Under the pieces are notes generated by a model, which did not search any database, was not told the DNA's origin, and saw only the letters and a list, made by a program, of their open reading frames with translations. From Pelodera strongyloides (lineage: Eukaryota > Nematoda > Chromadorea > Rhabditida > Rhabditidae): 64,000 bases of DNA. The stretch is from contig JAANDG010000094.1 in NCBI GenBank assembly GCA_036852015.1, positions 275,487 to 339,486 on the forward strand, read 5' to 3'. A program made the position numbers and the translations under genes. Of the stretch, positions 39,701-51,600 are shown one piece after another; the first letter of the stretch is position 1, and each line of letters opens with the position of its first letter.

Positions 39701-40867
39701 TTCGGTGTGAAAGTATAAGTAATCAGTCATATAATTCCAATTCCAGATTCCGGCCTACGATTACTACAGTATGCAAATTAGATAGTTCCGAAAGAACAAA
39801 ATTATCTCCTACCTGTCCAGTTGGTCTGTCCAAGATCAGCTTCTCCACCATAGTCCCGAACTGAATTCCCAGCGCGGGAGACATAGAGTTCAGTACCTTA
39901 TCCTGGAAAAGAGACACAAAATTTATAATCCGATAGGCAGATAACATAAAACATTCAACAACTAAAACGATATGCAAAAAAAATCTTTAAAGCGTCGTGA
40001 AACGTGAAAGTACAGAAACCCAATTACTTGTTATTAATTAATGGACAAGGCAAAACTAAATGTTTCTGAACAGTATTAATTAATGGACCAGGCAACACAA
40101 AATGTTTCTGAAGACTGAACAGTGATATTACTTATAATATTAATCATTTATATTATAGATAAATACAAGTTTTAGTGCGTAAAATGCACAGCAATTTTCG
40201 GAAAAGTAACCCAGTTACTCCTCGGCCTCCTCCATCAAAACGTAGCGAGAAAATGGCAAAACGGTCACCTTACCTTAAAGTACCCGTCATGCGAAGTGAG
40301 TTTGTTGTACAAATTCGAATGCGCTTCTGTTCCTGGGGCGATCGTCTGCACCAATGTTGCACCCAGTCCGATCAGGTCCAAACTCTGAAACAAATGTCCA
40401 TAAGCCCAGTTTTATTTTAGAAGTTCGAAGTTCAAAGTGTCAATACGTTCGAATTTTCATTTATTAAAACTAGTAAAAAGGGGGAAGCACTCCCCTGCAC
40501 AATGAATGAAAACTGAAGCATTGTTATCGTCATAATTCATCATGTCAGACTAATTGTCAGTCGTTTACAGGATGGAATGAAATACCCTGATGCGAAACAT
40601 TACTACCTCCCTACCTCCCTTTTATAGGTCTCTCTCTCTGTCTCTCTCCTACAAAACTAATCAAAATAAAAATTAAAATATTACCTCCTTCTTGTTCGAT
40701 TCCACTTCAGTCAGGAACAATTTCTCAATAGCAGGTGATAGCTTCGTAATTGCACCTAAAAGTATACAAAGTTACTCAGTATACTAATTAATATGATGTA
40801 TTCAATAAATGTAGCAAACAATAAGAACCGCTGAGCCAAATAATAATAATAATAGAAGTAACGTAAC

Positions 40868-40902
<35 letters not shown>

Positions 40903-43900
40903 TAATAATAATAAATAAATAGTAATACCAAATAATAATAATAATAAACCCACGTGCAGATACAATTTCACTAATAGTTCCGTAACCAGCATGTCGCACA
41001 GCAGCCGGTGTCTTCGTTGACTCCTAAAAAGAAAAAGCACACTGAACAAAACTTAAAAATGGTAATGTTTGGCCCCAAACTAGCCCAGAACTAAATTCTT
41101 TGCATATACCCATGCGACAAAGCAAATAAGAAATTGGATACAAAATACAGTAATCTACAAAAAAACACTAGCCTTGAAAACAGTTTCGAGGGCGGGCGAA
41201 ACGGTAGTCAGTCTCTTACTCCACTCCAGCACGCACTTCCACCCGGCCACAGCAGTATCCTCATTTGCTGCAAATTTTACTCTATACACATCTAATAACA
41301 TTCTATATTTATGAATTTGGATTGCAAATGAAAAATTGGGGTTTCGGTCGGGCGGGAATCGAACTATCGAACCAGCATCTTTGGTTTTCCGAGCCAATGC
41401 GTTAACCGATTACGGTACCTATTTTAGCTATTAAATTACTAAACAGAATAGTACAAACTACCTCCTGAAAGGGAGTCCAGGCGGTCATCAAGCGCCTTGA
41501 TTTTTCCCCAAATATTAATTATTGAAACATCAAAGTATCAAAAGGGAAATAAAACGGCTAAAATAAAGTAAAATAAAACTTACAATCCACAAGCTTGGCT
41601 GCTCTCCCAATAACGTCATCAGCAACTGCATCAAGAGCGCTTCCAGTGGCAGATTTTGTTCCAGCGGATCGAGCAACACCGTCCAGGTTTGACAAGCGAA
41701 GTTCCACAGTTTTCGAGGCTGTAAGGTTAAAATTAATCAACAATAATCACAAAAACAACAATAATGCAGACTTATCATCATCAAAGCAACAACTACAATA
41801 AAACCCAGTTGATTACCTTACAATGTAAAACAGTTGGATACAAATATAATTTTATCATAATGAACCTACATTGAGCTTGCGCAAGTAGGCAATCCACCAC
41901 TAGCTTGACGCCAGTGGGTTCTGATGCCTTGGCAAGTGAGACGGCGACATCCACAGCCAATCCCCGAACAGTGTCGTCCGCAGATGACAGGGAACCTGAG
42001 AATCGAGTTATACAAAAAGTTTCCCCTAACAGAAAAATACCAATCGCATAAAAGCAGATATTCCCATTATATACATAATTTCTAACACTTCCCATTCACA
42101 CAGGCTTGGCTACATTCCTAGCCAATGGTGATATGCTGCATTCAATTAAAATTAATCGATAAAACATAAAATATACATCTTTTTCAGAAACCCCTACAGG
42201 CCCCTACTGCACAGCAAATACAAAAGAGCACACAGAATAATACGTTCAAGAATAGACACATTATAAGTCCATAAATGAGCACGTGACAGTAAATTCATCA
42301 AAAAGGCTGCGGAAACCCCATTGAGAAGATAAAGGGATTGTCATCGATGTTTAGTAAATCCAATCGCTTTAAAATTTAAAAAAAAAACTACCTTGTGCAC
42401 TATTCAGAATCTCCTTAACAAATTCATCCAGAGAGAAGGTGCACTTCAACAAAGCAACAACGCCTGAAATTTGTTTCCCTTTTCTATTCAGTAACCTTTA
42501 GTAAGTTCAACTCGAATTCAGTGTTCAAATAAAATGCAAAAATTTTCCTTTTAGAAGACTGCATGTTTCACTCGCTACTTATCAGAAGACAACATGCATA
42601 AGGTTAGTAAACAATTGCTTCCCCGCAAGCAACCTTTTACAGCGATTTTCAGAATACATGTTTGATCAAAGCAAGAAATAAACTTACCATGCAACGCTAC
42701 TTCCGGGCTTCTCAACAAACTCTTCTTAATTTGAGGCACAATGGTATCCTTGAACACGCTGTGCTGCAACTTTTCCACAGAAAAGTGGCAAGAGTCCTAA
42801 ACGGAATATAATAATAATTATCTTTACGTATTCGGCAATAAATAACACAGCAAAAACCCACAATATTTTACATACAAAATAATAAAAACCTACAAAGATA
42901 ACCGAACAACATAAGCAAATGCGCCACATGAAACAGCACAACGCTACCCTAACCTTTGTCTAGAACATAAGGTGATGAATAAAAAAAAACCCACCAGAAC
43001 ATGCTTCGGGGGCACAGTCTTGGCCAACAACACGTTCTTGGCAAATATATCAGAGAATACTGACGAAAGGTCCATCGTTGACGGATCGATCTAAAGACAA
43101 CATTTATAAAAAAACGAACTTGCTTGGATATGGAAAACAGTAACAAGAGACGTATTCTGCATCACGGTGGCTTGCTAACTTGACAAACGCATCAGTAAGT
43201 AAATCAATCAAAAAATGCATCTCTACCAATGTCTTACATAATAAAGCAAGGTCTTACTCGTCTGATGCGTGACATAATTGGTATTTGTGATGAGAAAGAG
43301 AGAAATAAAAGCAATTCAAGCAATTACCTTATCGATGAATGCAATAAGGGCAATTGCACGAAGAACGTTGGTCGGTTCTGCGGCAAACGTCTTCAGATGT
43401 TCAACAAAAACGGGCATTGTCCACTTCTGCAATAAAAGGAAATAAATAATAAGGGCACGCTAAGTTTAGACAAATCACTAGCTAGCATGTAACCGAACCC
43501 TGTCTCTGTGTGAGTTCTGCGCCTGAAAACTGCCCGGTAAGTTATGGTTCCCTCAGTCAACCAGTCAATCTATTTATTACACTCATATATAAATAATAAA
43601 AAACCCGCCAAAATAGAAAGAATAGCACTGAACTTCTAGCTCAAACAACCAGCTAACCAGCATACAACAAAATGGTTTAAAATGTTTGGTCACTGAGTAT
43701 AAAAAACTAACCTTTATGAGCTGCTTCACATTTCTCTCAAAATTCTTCACAGCTCCTGCGCAACCGCAAGCGTAATAGGCAAGACTGGCCAGGGCCGCAA
43801 CCTTAAATTTAAATGGACAATTCACAATTGAGTCTCCCTTGTAATGAAAATAAACAAGAAGAATTGGGAAATATAATATCATCTGAAAGCTGAGGTATCT

Positions 43901-45947
43901 GTATCTTATTCTTAGATTCGTGCACTGTGCATCTGAAGTATCTTATAATTTTCTTAGAAAATCGGCCCATGTGAGTTGTTCCCTGGATAAATACCTCAAA
44001 CAACCCCTACCTCGTATCTAAGCTAAGGTCACTAAGGCGTAACATAGGTTGGGAGTTGCGGGCTATCATAATTGCTTCTAACTAAAGACTCACCACAAGA
44101 GCTTTCGACGGTGCATCGATATCTTCAGATGCCAATCTGGTCAGCCACTTGGTCGGGTGCACACTTCGGGACGCCAGAGGAACACTAAAAGGATTCCGTG
44201 CAGTACATTAACACTATTATGCATCACAAGACATCCCAAACTTTCGTGTTATCTTCAGCTATAGCAGTATTGAGCCGTGAGAGGTAACAAACATAACAGA
44301 ACAGAACTGTTGTAGCGAAATTGTAAAAATGGTCAGCGTAACACAACAAAGAAACCGTCATGGTAGAAGTCATATTATTCGAGAGTCCTGAGGGCCTTGC
44401 AAACAAAAAAGTGGGAAAAAAGTCGTGTATTGACGAAGTTCACGCAAAACAGACGTAGTAATGTGCCACAAAAATTCATATTAAAAAAAAACTTACGAAA
44501 TATGCGGAAGATTTGGGAACAAGGCTGGGATGGTCATCGCAAGCGCCTTCACAGTGGTAGGCCGATCGAAAGAGCTCAATTCCTCCAAGAGTTGATGAAC
44601 ACTCTGAAAGTAAAGTGGTTACCAAAACAGAGCAAACGGGCTCAACAATTTGAAGACGGTCCGGGTTTTTTTTTGGACAAACCGCATGGCGTCTTGGCGA
44701 CCTCACATGACAAATTGTTCTCGAAAACCGTTAACAACTTGCCACCACGCGCCCAACTTCGACATGTAAGATTTTTGTCTAACAATAAGGAAAATCTTTG
44801 GAGCACTGGAGCTTTTTTTATTTAATATTTTCAACCAACGTCTATAGAATTCGTCTTTCAGACCCTACCGATGTTCGCTTTAAAATAAAAAATCAAATAA
44901 TAAACCTGGAATGATGGAAGATGAGTGAACCGCTTCACTGCTGTCGAAACAGCCAACTTCACCACTCCTTTCACGTATTGGTCATTGAACACTATAAAAA
45001 AGAAAATTAGAAACTGGATATGGTGATAAGAATTTTTTTTTGTGTAAAAACAACAAAAATTTCCCCATGGCGGATTGCTTAGTTCCATCAACTTGATGAA
45101 CCGATCAACGGTATGTGTGAAAAATTCCTTTAAAAGTGCCAAGCAATTGCAATACGAAGAAATTAAGAAATAGAAAAATTCTAACCTTCCGGAGCGGACT
45201 TGATAAGTCGAACAAGAGAGGCGACAGATTGTTTGTGTTCCTTAACACTTGGTCCACCCACTGCTGTAGCAAATTTTCGCAGTTCAGCGCGAACATCCTC
45301 CTCGGTCTGAAAAAGCACTCTTCCACATAAAACAGCTCGTTTTCATTACGCTCGTACCTCGCTTCAAGAAAACATACGTTTATGCAAAAAGACAGACCAT
45401 AATATTGACGTGGACCAACGGTCTCACTCAAACTTTTAAGTGTTCTATATTTCATCCGGCCACCTAACCTTATACGAAGCAATCTATGAAAAACAAAACC
45501 ACTAGCGAGCAAAACATTCTGTGTGCACCGCCGCAATGTTACAGTCTACGGCACCTTATTTCATCATTACGCTTCATTTTGCTTCTAAGGGCGCACTCGA
45601 ATTATGCAAAAATGCGGAACTTTCGCGAAATATTCTGTCCGAGATCATTGTTAGAGTGATACGAAATATCCCGCTCACACGAGAGACGCATGGACTTCAC
45701 AATATTTCCTCTCTGGCCCATCTTCTATTATTTGTGAACAATCTCTCGCCTATCAACTCGAACAGAATATTTCGCGGAATTCGCATTTTGCCCAACTCGA
45801 ATACGCCCTACAGACAATTTTAAGCTCGGAGGATATAGAGCTCATTAGACTTTGAAAGACCTCCATAAAAACACTTACGATCGCTTCCGATTGCGAGGGC
45901 ACATCCTCGTCGACGGCGAGACCGTTGGACAACTCAGTCTCCGTCAT
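15721..45947 (-). CDS. GCN1: eIF2-alpha kinase activator GCN1 (71 exons, 2,635 aa)
   Basis: GCN1 is a very large HEAT-repeat protein that binds translating or collided ribosomes and recruits GCN2 through its RWD domain, so that uncharged tRNA or stalled ribosomes lead to eIF2-alpha phosphorylation. The exons join in one frame to 7,908 nt (2,635 aa plus TAA at 15721-15723), close to the human protein (about 2,671 aa). Recognisable segments are the N-terminal HEAT region (SEFKDLILPTI-like [18 protein letters not shown]), a charged helical segment ([13 protein letters not shown]), the eEF3-like HEAT block ([49 protein letters not shown]), and the RWD-binding region ([20 protein letters not shown]). 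The start Met at 45947 lies 7 nt downstream of a splice-acceptor-like TTTACAG. Intron 13 has a GC donor; introns 6 and 30 end in unusual acceptor contexts (TTTAAG, TTTGAG). Introns carry several MITEs and SINE fragments. Exon coordinates are in the four block entries below. Confidence 0.95.
16690..16795. repeat. Short tandem duplication in a GCN1 intron
   Basis: Three copies of TGTGTAATTTTATCATCTCT plus AATTCTAATT just upstream of the exon at 16839-16986. Confidence 0.7.
19612..19690. repeat. GA-rich microsatellite in a GCN1 intron
   Basis: Runs of GAGAGAGA and GATAGATAGA between exons 62 and 63. Confidence 0.8.
21178..21311. mobile_element. Palindromic MITE in a GCN1 intron
   Basis: Terminal inverted repeats CAGAGGCCATATTCACCACT and AGTGGTGAATATGGCCTCTG are perfect over about 20 bp, and inner parts (CCCCATGAGGAAGTCCCC, CCCCGAGGGAATCG) are partly complementary. 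Confidence 0.75.
22029..22121. mobile_element. Small palindromic element in a GCN1 intron
   Basis: GGCGTCTCCTGTTTGCGTGC is answered by GCATGCTAAACAGGAGACGCC, with TTTCTCTC / GAGAGAAA-type inner arms and a loop near GCCTGTCAAAGGC. Confidence 0.65.
23554..23736. mobile_element. Family A MITE in a GCN1 intron
   Basis: TTAAAGCGAAATACCCGCAG to CCGGCCGGTTTTTGCTTTAA, with the internal GAAACGCATCGTAGAAAACT and TAAGCTGCATAAGAATG blocks typical of the family. Confidence 0.75.
29160..29286. mobile_element. Palindromic element in a GCN1 intron
   Basis: GGCGCGTTCGAGATGGGCGG and CCGTCTACCTCGAACGCGTC form imperfect inverted ends around an ACGTGTGCCTGTG / CATGATAC centre. Confidence 0.55.
29563..29700 (+). 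mobile_element. SINE 3' tail with internal duplication
   Basis: ACAATTTGTCATCTGGAACT followed by CGTCGCCTACTGCTCAGGAC occurs twice in tandem, then CCTCTGCGGAACAT and CATGTCATAAGCAA. The same body occurs on the minus strand at 49,965-50,060 behind a tRNA-like head, so this is the tail of that SINE family. Confidence 0.6.
30421..30601. mobile_element. Family A MITE, left end diverged, in a GCN1 intron
   Basis: Right half is clear (GTTTCAAAAATCGGCCGGTA, then TTTAGCTTTAA); the left end reads TGAAACACCTCGCTTTTCGC and is rearranged. Internal CATAAGCTGCATAAGGATG is diagnostic. Confidence 0.65.
31775..31850. repeat. TTATA-type simple repeat
   Basis: ATTATATTATATTATATTA and variants directly upstream of the acceptor of GCN1 exon 36. 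Confidence 0.8.
32353..32502. mobile_element. Palindromic MITE in a GCN1 intron
   Basis: GTGGCTGTATGCACGAACGC and its imperfect complement CTGTTCGTGCATACGGCCAC bound about 150 bp; the inner CCCAGTGGGAGG and CTCCCACCCTGGGAGG also pair. Confidence 0.7.
36102..36278. mobile_element. Family A MITE in a GCN1 intron
   Basis: TTAAAGCCAAATACCAGCCG to GGTCCGTATTTCGCTTTAA, with GAAACGCATCGTGGACAGCT and TAAGCTGCATAAGAATG inside. It begins about 24 bp from the edge of exon 26. Confidence 0.75.
40842..40945. repeat. AAT trinucleotide microsatellite
   Basis: AATAATAATAATAATAATA runs between GCN1 exons 14 and 15. Confidence 0.85.
41336..41425 (-). mobile_element. tRNA-derived SINE head in a GCN1 intron
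   Basis: Minus strand: GTAATCGGTTAACGCATTGG (A-box-like) then AGTTCGATTCCCGCCCGACC (B box), spaced as in a tRNA but with a duplicated GGTTCGATAG. The intron context and missing acceptor stem argue for a SINE head. Confidence 0.5.
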
Positions 45948-47148
45948 TTATTACCTGTAAATCGAGCTATTTTACAAAACTAGTAAGCGACAAGTTTTGC
46001 AGGAATTTAATTACGAAAATCGGACAGAAAGGCAAAGGGTACCGATTGTCCAACACAGAACAGACACCGGACTACGCACTGATGCAAAAGATTACGAACA
46101 AAAAGCAAAGGAATAGTAAAATATTTGGAAAATAAGACTAAAAACAAGAAATCCCAAAATTGCACAACCAAAAAAAATACCCTACGTGTCTGTCAGCTCT
46201 GGTCGTCTAATTCTACAAACTACGGTAGCCAACCTTTTCTTTAGGAGAGCTACTCACATTGATGCGCGCGCAGACAACAACAATTATTCAAAAAAAAAGT
46301 TCAAAAAAAGAAAAAAATACTAAAATGCTAAAAAAAAAACACGGACTTGACTTTATCATGCTTCATTACCAGCTCCGTGCGGGTGCTCATGCGCATGAAT
46401 AAGGAAAAAATAAGACATTTCCATTAAGTTTATCATTTCGGTCTAACAGCTCCATTCTTTCATTTCCGTTCTGCACTTTATTCGACAGGCCCTTTATTTT
46501 GCATATATCATATAGTGTATGTCTCTTTATTCCAATGACTTCTACACTTTCTTAACCTGTCCCTACTCACCCATAAATAGGCCAATACGGACATGGATTG
46601 GCGCTACCATAGCTATACGAAAAGCCGGAAATACGGATTCTTTTTGCACATATCTACATATACAAGATGGATTCATCTACTCATTCATGTGCATTCATCT
46701 GGAACTCGCCTAATGCTCAGGACTCGGGACCTCTGGCGAACAAGCATAAGCTTGTATGTACAGTGCGCCGAGAAATTTGGCGTGCAAGCGGCAACGTTAC
46801 TGCGTGCAATCGGCGTGGAAAAAAGTGGCACGCCGTTAGGTTCTGACGTGCAGGGTTGCAATTTGAGTAAAGGAGCACGCTATTCTAGTGCCAAATATTG
46901 TTTTTATTTATTTATATATTATTCAGCATTATTTGTGCTATTCCTATTTTGTTTTATGCTACAAAATACACAACAATGTGATACAAAACATTTCATAAAT
47001 TTTATTCACCAAAAAAAAGGAAATTACAAGATTAAACATAAACAAAAGAGAAGGCAACTAGTATACCCATACACACAATGATTATTTATGTACACCGATT
47101 TATGGATTTTTATTATATTTCACGTTACTACTGCCATAAAAATTAAAT

Positions 47149-47511
47149 TTAAAGGGATCGGCTCACCTTAAATTGTGTCTGTTTTTTTTGTTTCTTTATT
47201 TTCTATAAGGGATAATAAAAATTTGGAATACAAAAAGTAGTGTTCAATTTCAATACTCACGAAGATATTGGGTGATAGAGTGGTGGATTGATCGGCCCCA
47301 AATGCAAAAAGGGTAATTGTCTGTATACAAACAAGGCAGGACAATTACCCTTTGCCATTTTGGACCGATCAATCCACCACTTTATCACCTAATATCTCCG
47401 TGAGTATTGAAATAGAATACTACTTTTTGTATTCCAAATTTTTATTATCCCTTATAGAAAATAAAGAAACAAAAAAAACAGACACAATTTAAGGTGAGCC
47501 GATCCCTTTAA
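47149..47511. mobile_element. 363-bp near-perfect palindromic MITE (family B-like)
   Basis: TTAAAGGGATCGGCTCACCT and AGGTGAGCCGATCCCTTTAA are perfect ends; the arms stay almost identical over more than 150 bp (TAAGGGATAATAAAAATTTG, GATCAATCCACCACT), leaving a short centre near GTCTGTATACAAAC. Confidence 0.88.
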
Positions 47512-47542
47512 GGACAATAGACACAATAGACACACACTAATT

Positions 47543-47946
47543 TTAAAGGGTCAGGCCCATTTCAAATGACCCCTATTTTTGATGATTCCATCTGATTCTC
47601 CATGTCAAATATGGTAGGATGCAATAATTTTCTAATTTTCAAGCGCAAAAATCACTCATTATTCAGCAATTTACCGTGAGAAGACATACACAGGTATCCA
47701 TCGCAGTTGGCACGCCCATTCGCGCTGATTGGCCGATATCGCAGTTGCCACGCCCATAGCATTGCCAATAGCAATTGGCATGACAAATGCGTAAATGTTG
47801 GCATGACGGCCATGGTAAATCGATGAATACTGCGTGAATTTTGCGCTTGAAAATTTGAAAAATATTGCATCCTACTATATTTGACATGGAGAATCAGATG
47901 GAATCATCAAAAATAGGGGTCATTTGAAATGGGCCTGACCCTTTAA
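47543..47946. mobile_element. 404-bp palindromic MITE (family B)
   Basis: TTAAAGGGTCAGGCCCATTT and AAATGGGCCTGACCCTTTAA bound long arms sharing CCTATTTTTGATGATTCCAT and GGCATGACAAATGC-type sequence. It lies only about 30 bp from the previous palindrome. A related single end (TTAAAGGGTCAGGCCCACC) is at about 57,163. Confidence 0.88.
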
Positions 47947-48190
47947 GAAACTCAACCGCAGTGCATAATAAATTGGTGTTTGTAAGTTGTTGAAAATTCG
48001 CAGAGTAGAGACAAAGAAATATGCTGGCTCGCAAAAGTCGGCTAACAGTAAGCTAAACGCTTCAAAAACTCATTTTTCAATGCGACTATAAAGTTCCTTG
48101 CGTATGTTTCAACTACCCTTTATAGGTGAATATCCGCGGCTAATGTCGATCCTCGACGTCTCCGATGAACATCCCAAAACTTATTTCTAA

Positions 48191-48368
48191 TTAAAGCGAC
48201 ATACAGGCCGGTTTTTGAAACGCATTGCGGACAATTGAATTCTTACTTATGCTAATTTGCTCGAGTTTAGCTCGATTTTTCATTCTAATTTATGTTCTTT
48301 TGCATAAGCTGCATAAGAAAGTTGGTATACTCGATGTGTTTCAAAACCCGGCCGGAATTTCGCTTTAA
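48191..48368. mobile_element. Family A MITE
   Basis: TTAAAGCGACATACAGGCCG to GGCCGGAATTTCGCTTTAA with the standard internal CATAAGCTGCATAAGAAAG block. Confidence 0.75.
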
Positions 48369-48605
48369 CGGTTAACTGCTATGTTTAGGAGAATATGTTA
48401 TATGTAGCTAAAGGTCATCAAACCCTCAGTTCCTCAATAACTTGCTAAGCCAATAAGTGAAATTATCCGACAAAAAGAGATTCTTACAAGCACTTCTCTC
48501 CCTAATAAACTTAAAAATTAAAGCGTATAAAAGTGTGTTTACAGAAGAAATCACAAATTATCACATTGCACAAAACCGTCTCTGTCAAATTTGCGACAAA
48601 ACTGC

Positions 48606-51600
48606 TCAAGTTCGCCGAGACGATGCTTTTGAATGGTACTCATGGCAGACATTCTGAAATGGCAAGGTAATTGGTACACTTACGGAAAAGAATATTTCCG
48701 TCATAGCCACGCACGCCTCGGTATCTACGGAAAGTTTTAGACAATGCCGTCGCTTGTCAGCTGTGAGCGGACTTACCATTCGTTTGTATATTAATATTTC
48801 TTTGCGGTGCTGGTGCTCCAATCCATGTACGAACGCTACCGTACTTTCCCTAATTGCGCGCTGGCGAACGTATCGCCCACTTGTGGGATGTGCACTCTAA
48901 TGGTGGCGCCGCACCACAATGAGAGCTTCAAGTTATTTTAACAAATAGGGAATTACAGTACCTGACAGTAAAGTTATTGCATCCATCCTTTCCGACTGTC
49001 CACTTCCAGTCCACGTCTATTTTCAATGGGGAAATTCCATTTAGTGTTGTCAACTTTCGATCATAACCATCCATGGCGATCTTCAGAACGTTGTCTTTCT
49101 GAAAAGATAAAATATTCGAGGCTCAGCTCAGAGTATACAACTCGCTGCTCACGCAAAGGCTATGCAGCTAAAACCATGCCCCATCGGTACGCCCATCGCG
49201 GGCCTCTCGCGAAAGAAAGGCGCTCGATTTAGTTAGCCGCACAGCACTGGTGAATCACTTCTGCGTAGTGGCTGTACCGAGTCTTTTGGAACAGGTTCAC
49301 AGTTTCTATTTCCCCCTTTTACTATTATATGTACAAAGTAAATATATGAATTTACATTCAGCCTAACAACACGTTTCAATTGTGTAATAGTTTCTAAAAT
49401 ACCAATCTTTTCTGTTTTCAACATAAGATGCACAACTCTAACCTCTCCTTCCAGCTGAACATATGTGAAAGCGTTATGCCATGTTGGTAGCTCTGTGTAG
49501 TTTTGTGATGCAGTGGCCAAGTCCTCGTTCTTACCGCCGGTACACGACTTACGCCCGCCACGCTTGCCGCACGATGAGAGGTGCCATCTGAATATACCGA
49601 AAAGCTTATGGTTTTTAAAGCGAAATTCCGGCCGGTTTCTCAAACGCATCGAGCACCTGAATTCTTACTTATTTAAGCCAGTTTGCTCGATTTTAGCTCG
49701 AATTTTTATTCTAATTTATGTTCATTTTCATTAGCTGCATAAGAATGTTGATGTGCTCGATTCGTTTCAAAAACGACCGGTATTTCGCTTTAAGCATAAG
49801 AGGTTCGTACGTGGAGAACACACCCAAAAACGCTAGCAATAACCATAAATCGTGCATTGGCATTCATATTTTCTGCTTAATTGCCTTTTTCCATGTACAT
49901 TCCGGCCACCATCACCAATTAAGTTACATCTATTCAAGGGAGTTCAAATACAAGGGGTTTGCTTATGACATCTTCCGCAGAGGTCCTGAGCACAGGCGAC
50001 GAGTTCCAGATGACAAATTGCTCGATGTCTTAAGGCTAGGGCCAGGAGGGTACGCCCATGATTCCCTAGCCTGGTGGTGGTTTCAAAGGTGTCACGGACC
50101 GGAATCGAACTCGGGTCGATTGCGTTAGAGACGAACGCGCTGCCACTTGTTAAATTACTCCTGAAAAGTCTCTTACCGTATGGCCACTTTATCCCAGCGT
50201 CTGCATCTCAGTAGTTCTTCTCCTCTCCATTTGTAGGATCTGCTTCCAATTAGCTCCCAGTTTGGGTCTTCAATCTGAAATTGTATTTTTTTGAGTCATA
50301 ACTTGACTTTGCGCTTCTGTAACTTACATAGAACATGTGTTTGTTTTATGATAAATGAATAAAAAATTCTCCATATGTTTTCCAGGAATAAATACTTCTA
50401 GCATGTGTATAACATTATCCTTGCTCCTTGCTCCTTGTACTTAATTTTTACAAGCGATAGGAAGAGAACTGAGAGAGAGGAGATAGAAAGATAAAAACAG
50501 AACTCAGGGAAAGGATGAGAAGAGATCGAGCAGGGTGGATAGAGGTAGAGAGAGAGGGGAGTGAGATATAGAGGCAGAGATAGAGAGAGAAAGAGAGAGA
50601 GAGAGGATGAGAGATGATGTAAGCTATCTCTAAGGCGATTGCACCTCTAACCGATGTTGTAAGCATGTGGTGACTTGGCGGCTCCTAAGTCCTAAGCAAG
50701 ATCAAGCACGAGGAGAATGACGAAGAGAAGAAGAGAAAGTAGAAAAGAAAGGGAGAGAGGAAGGGAGAGACAAGAGCAGAAAAGAGAGAGACAGAGGAAG
50801 AGACTCAGAGACTGAGAGAGAGGGAGAGAGAGAAAGGAGAGAGGAAGGGAGAGAGAAGAGCAGAAGAATAGACAGAGAGACAGAGAGAGAGGGAAGAAAG
50901 ATAGGAGGAGGAAGAAAGAGGGACGGAGGATCCTCCTCATGTTCATCCTTTTATCCTCTATTGATCCTTTTCATTCTTCAACCGATTCATAACCATGGAC
51001 AGAGATCCGTACAAGCGGCAGAAGACGTAAGTTTTAATCTTTGATTTATTGATTGATTATTGGTTGATTGATCACCGGTTGATTTATTATTTATTTATTT
51101 ACTTAATTATTTATTGAGCTCACATACGTTTTGCCCCCAATTTGAGATACACAGATATACTTATACTCCGCAGTTCCCGCTTTTTTTTTTTTTGGCGTTG
51201 AAGTTCCGACTTTTACATTTTTTGCGGTACTTCATAGTGGTAATGCCACCTTATAATGTAAAGGAGAAGAGTTTACTTTTTTATTTGAAGCCGCGTGTAA
51301 ACGCAACAAAAATTTGAATATCTAAAGGCTATAAAAGGAGAGCCGGAGCCCCGTATTGAGCAAGCGAAATTCGAATTTTATTTCATGATTTTTCAAGATA
51401 CGTTGCAAACGTTTCACATAAGTGTACTCACTAATGTTACTGCAACTTAGACTTTGAAAGTCGCCTCAGGCGGCGATAGCCGTCTGGTGAGCTAATAGTA
51501 CTCGCTTTTCACAGCTAACTACGATAACGATAGCACTATTTTTTAGTACGTCCAGCTATCTAGGATGGACGGAGCGAAAGCCAAAGGGCTTCCATGATAA

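Larger units (their letters stand above)
38314..45947 (-). other. GCN1: GCN1 exons 1-20: N-terminal HEAT region
   Basis: Exons 5' to 3': 45879-45947, 45186-45306, 44906-44991, 44497-44603, 44094-44184, 43712-43801, 43328-43426, 42995-43090, 42688-42796, 42392-42463, 41870-41995, 41584-41718, 41173-41267, 40954-41023, 40685-40755, 40274-40384, 39813-39902, 39307-39483, 38734-38893, 38314-38449. They encode about residues 1-704. This is the least conserved part of the family; the clearest anchors are KTVPPKHVL then [13 protein letters not shown] (exons 8-9) and [10 protein letters not shown] (exon 14). Exon 13 ends CAAG followed by GCTAGT, a GC donor; using it keeps the frame into exon 14, whereas read-through reaches TAG within a few codons. 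In yeast the N-terminal part contacts the ribosome (known), which I assume holds here. Confidence 0.88.
45948..48605. other. GCN1 5' flank and intergenic region
   Basis: Holds the GCN1 promoter (no TATA or CpG-rich core that I can point to), a diverged SINE tail near 46,685-46,745 (CATCTGGAACTCGCC, GCTCAGGAC), two large palindromes at 47,149-47,511 and 47,543-47,946, and a family A MITE at 48,191-48,368. No gene seen. Confidence 0.5.

Noticed and set aside
41460..41500. CCCTTTCAG followed by GAG and GT, a possible 3-nt exon of GCN1
   Set aside because: Including it creates TGA in the reading frame between exons 12 and 13; skipping it keeps the frame.
48627..48692. A 30-bp GT...AG stretch inside the last exon of the secreted-protein gene
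   Set aside because: Too short to be an intron and the frame is open straight through it, so it was kept as coding.
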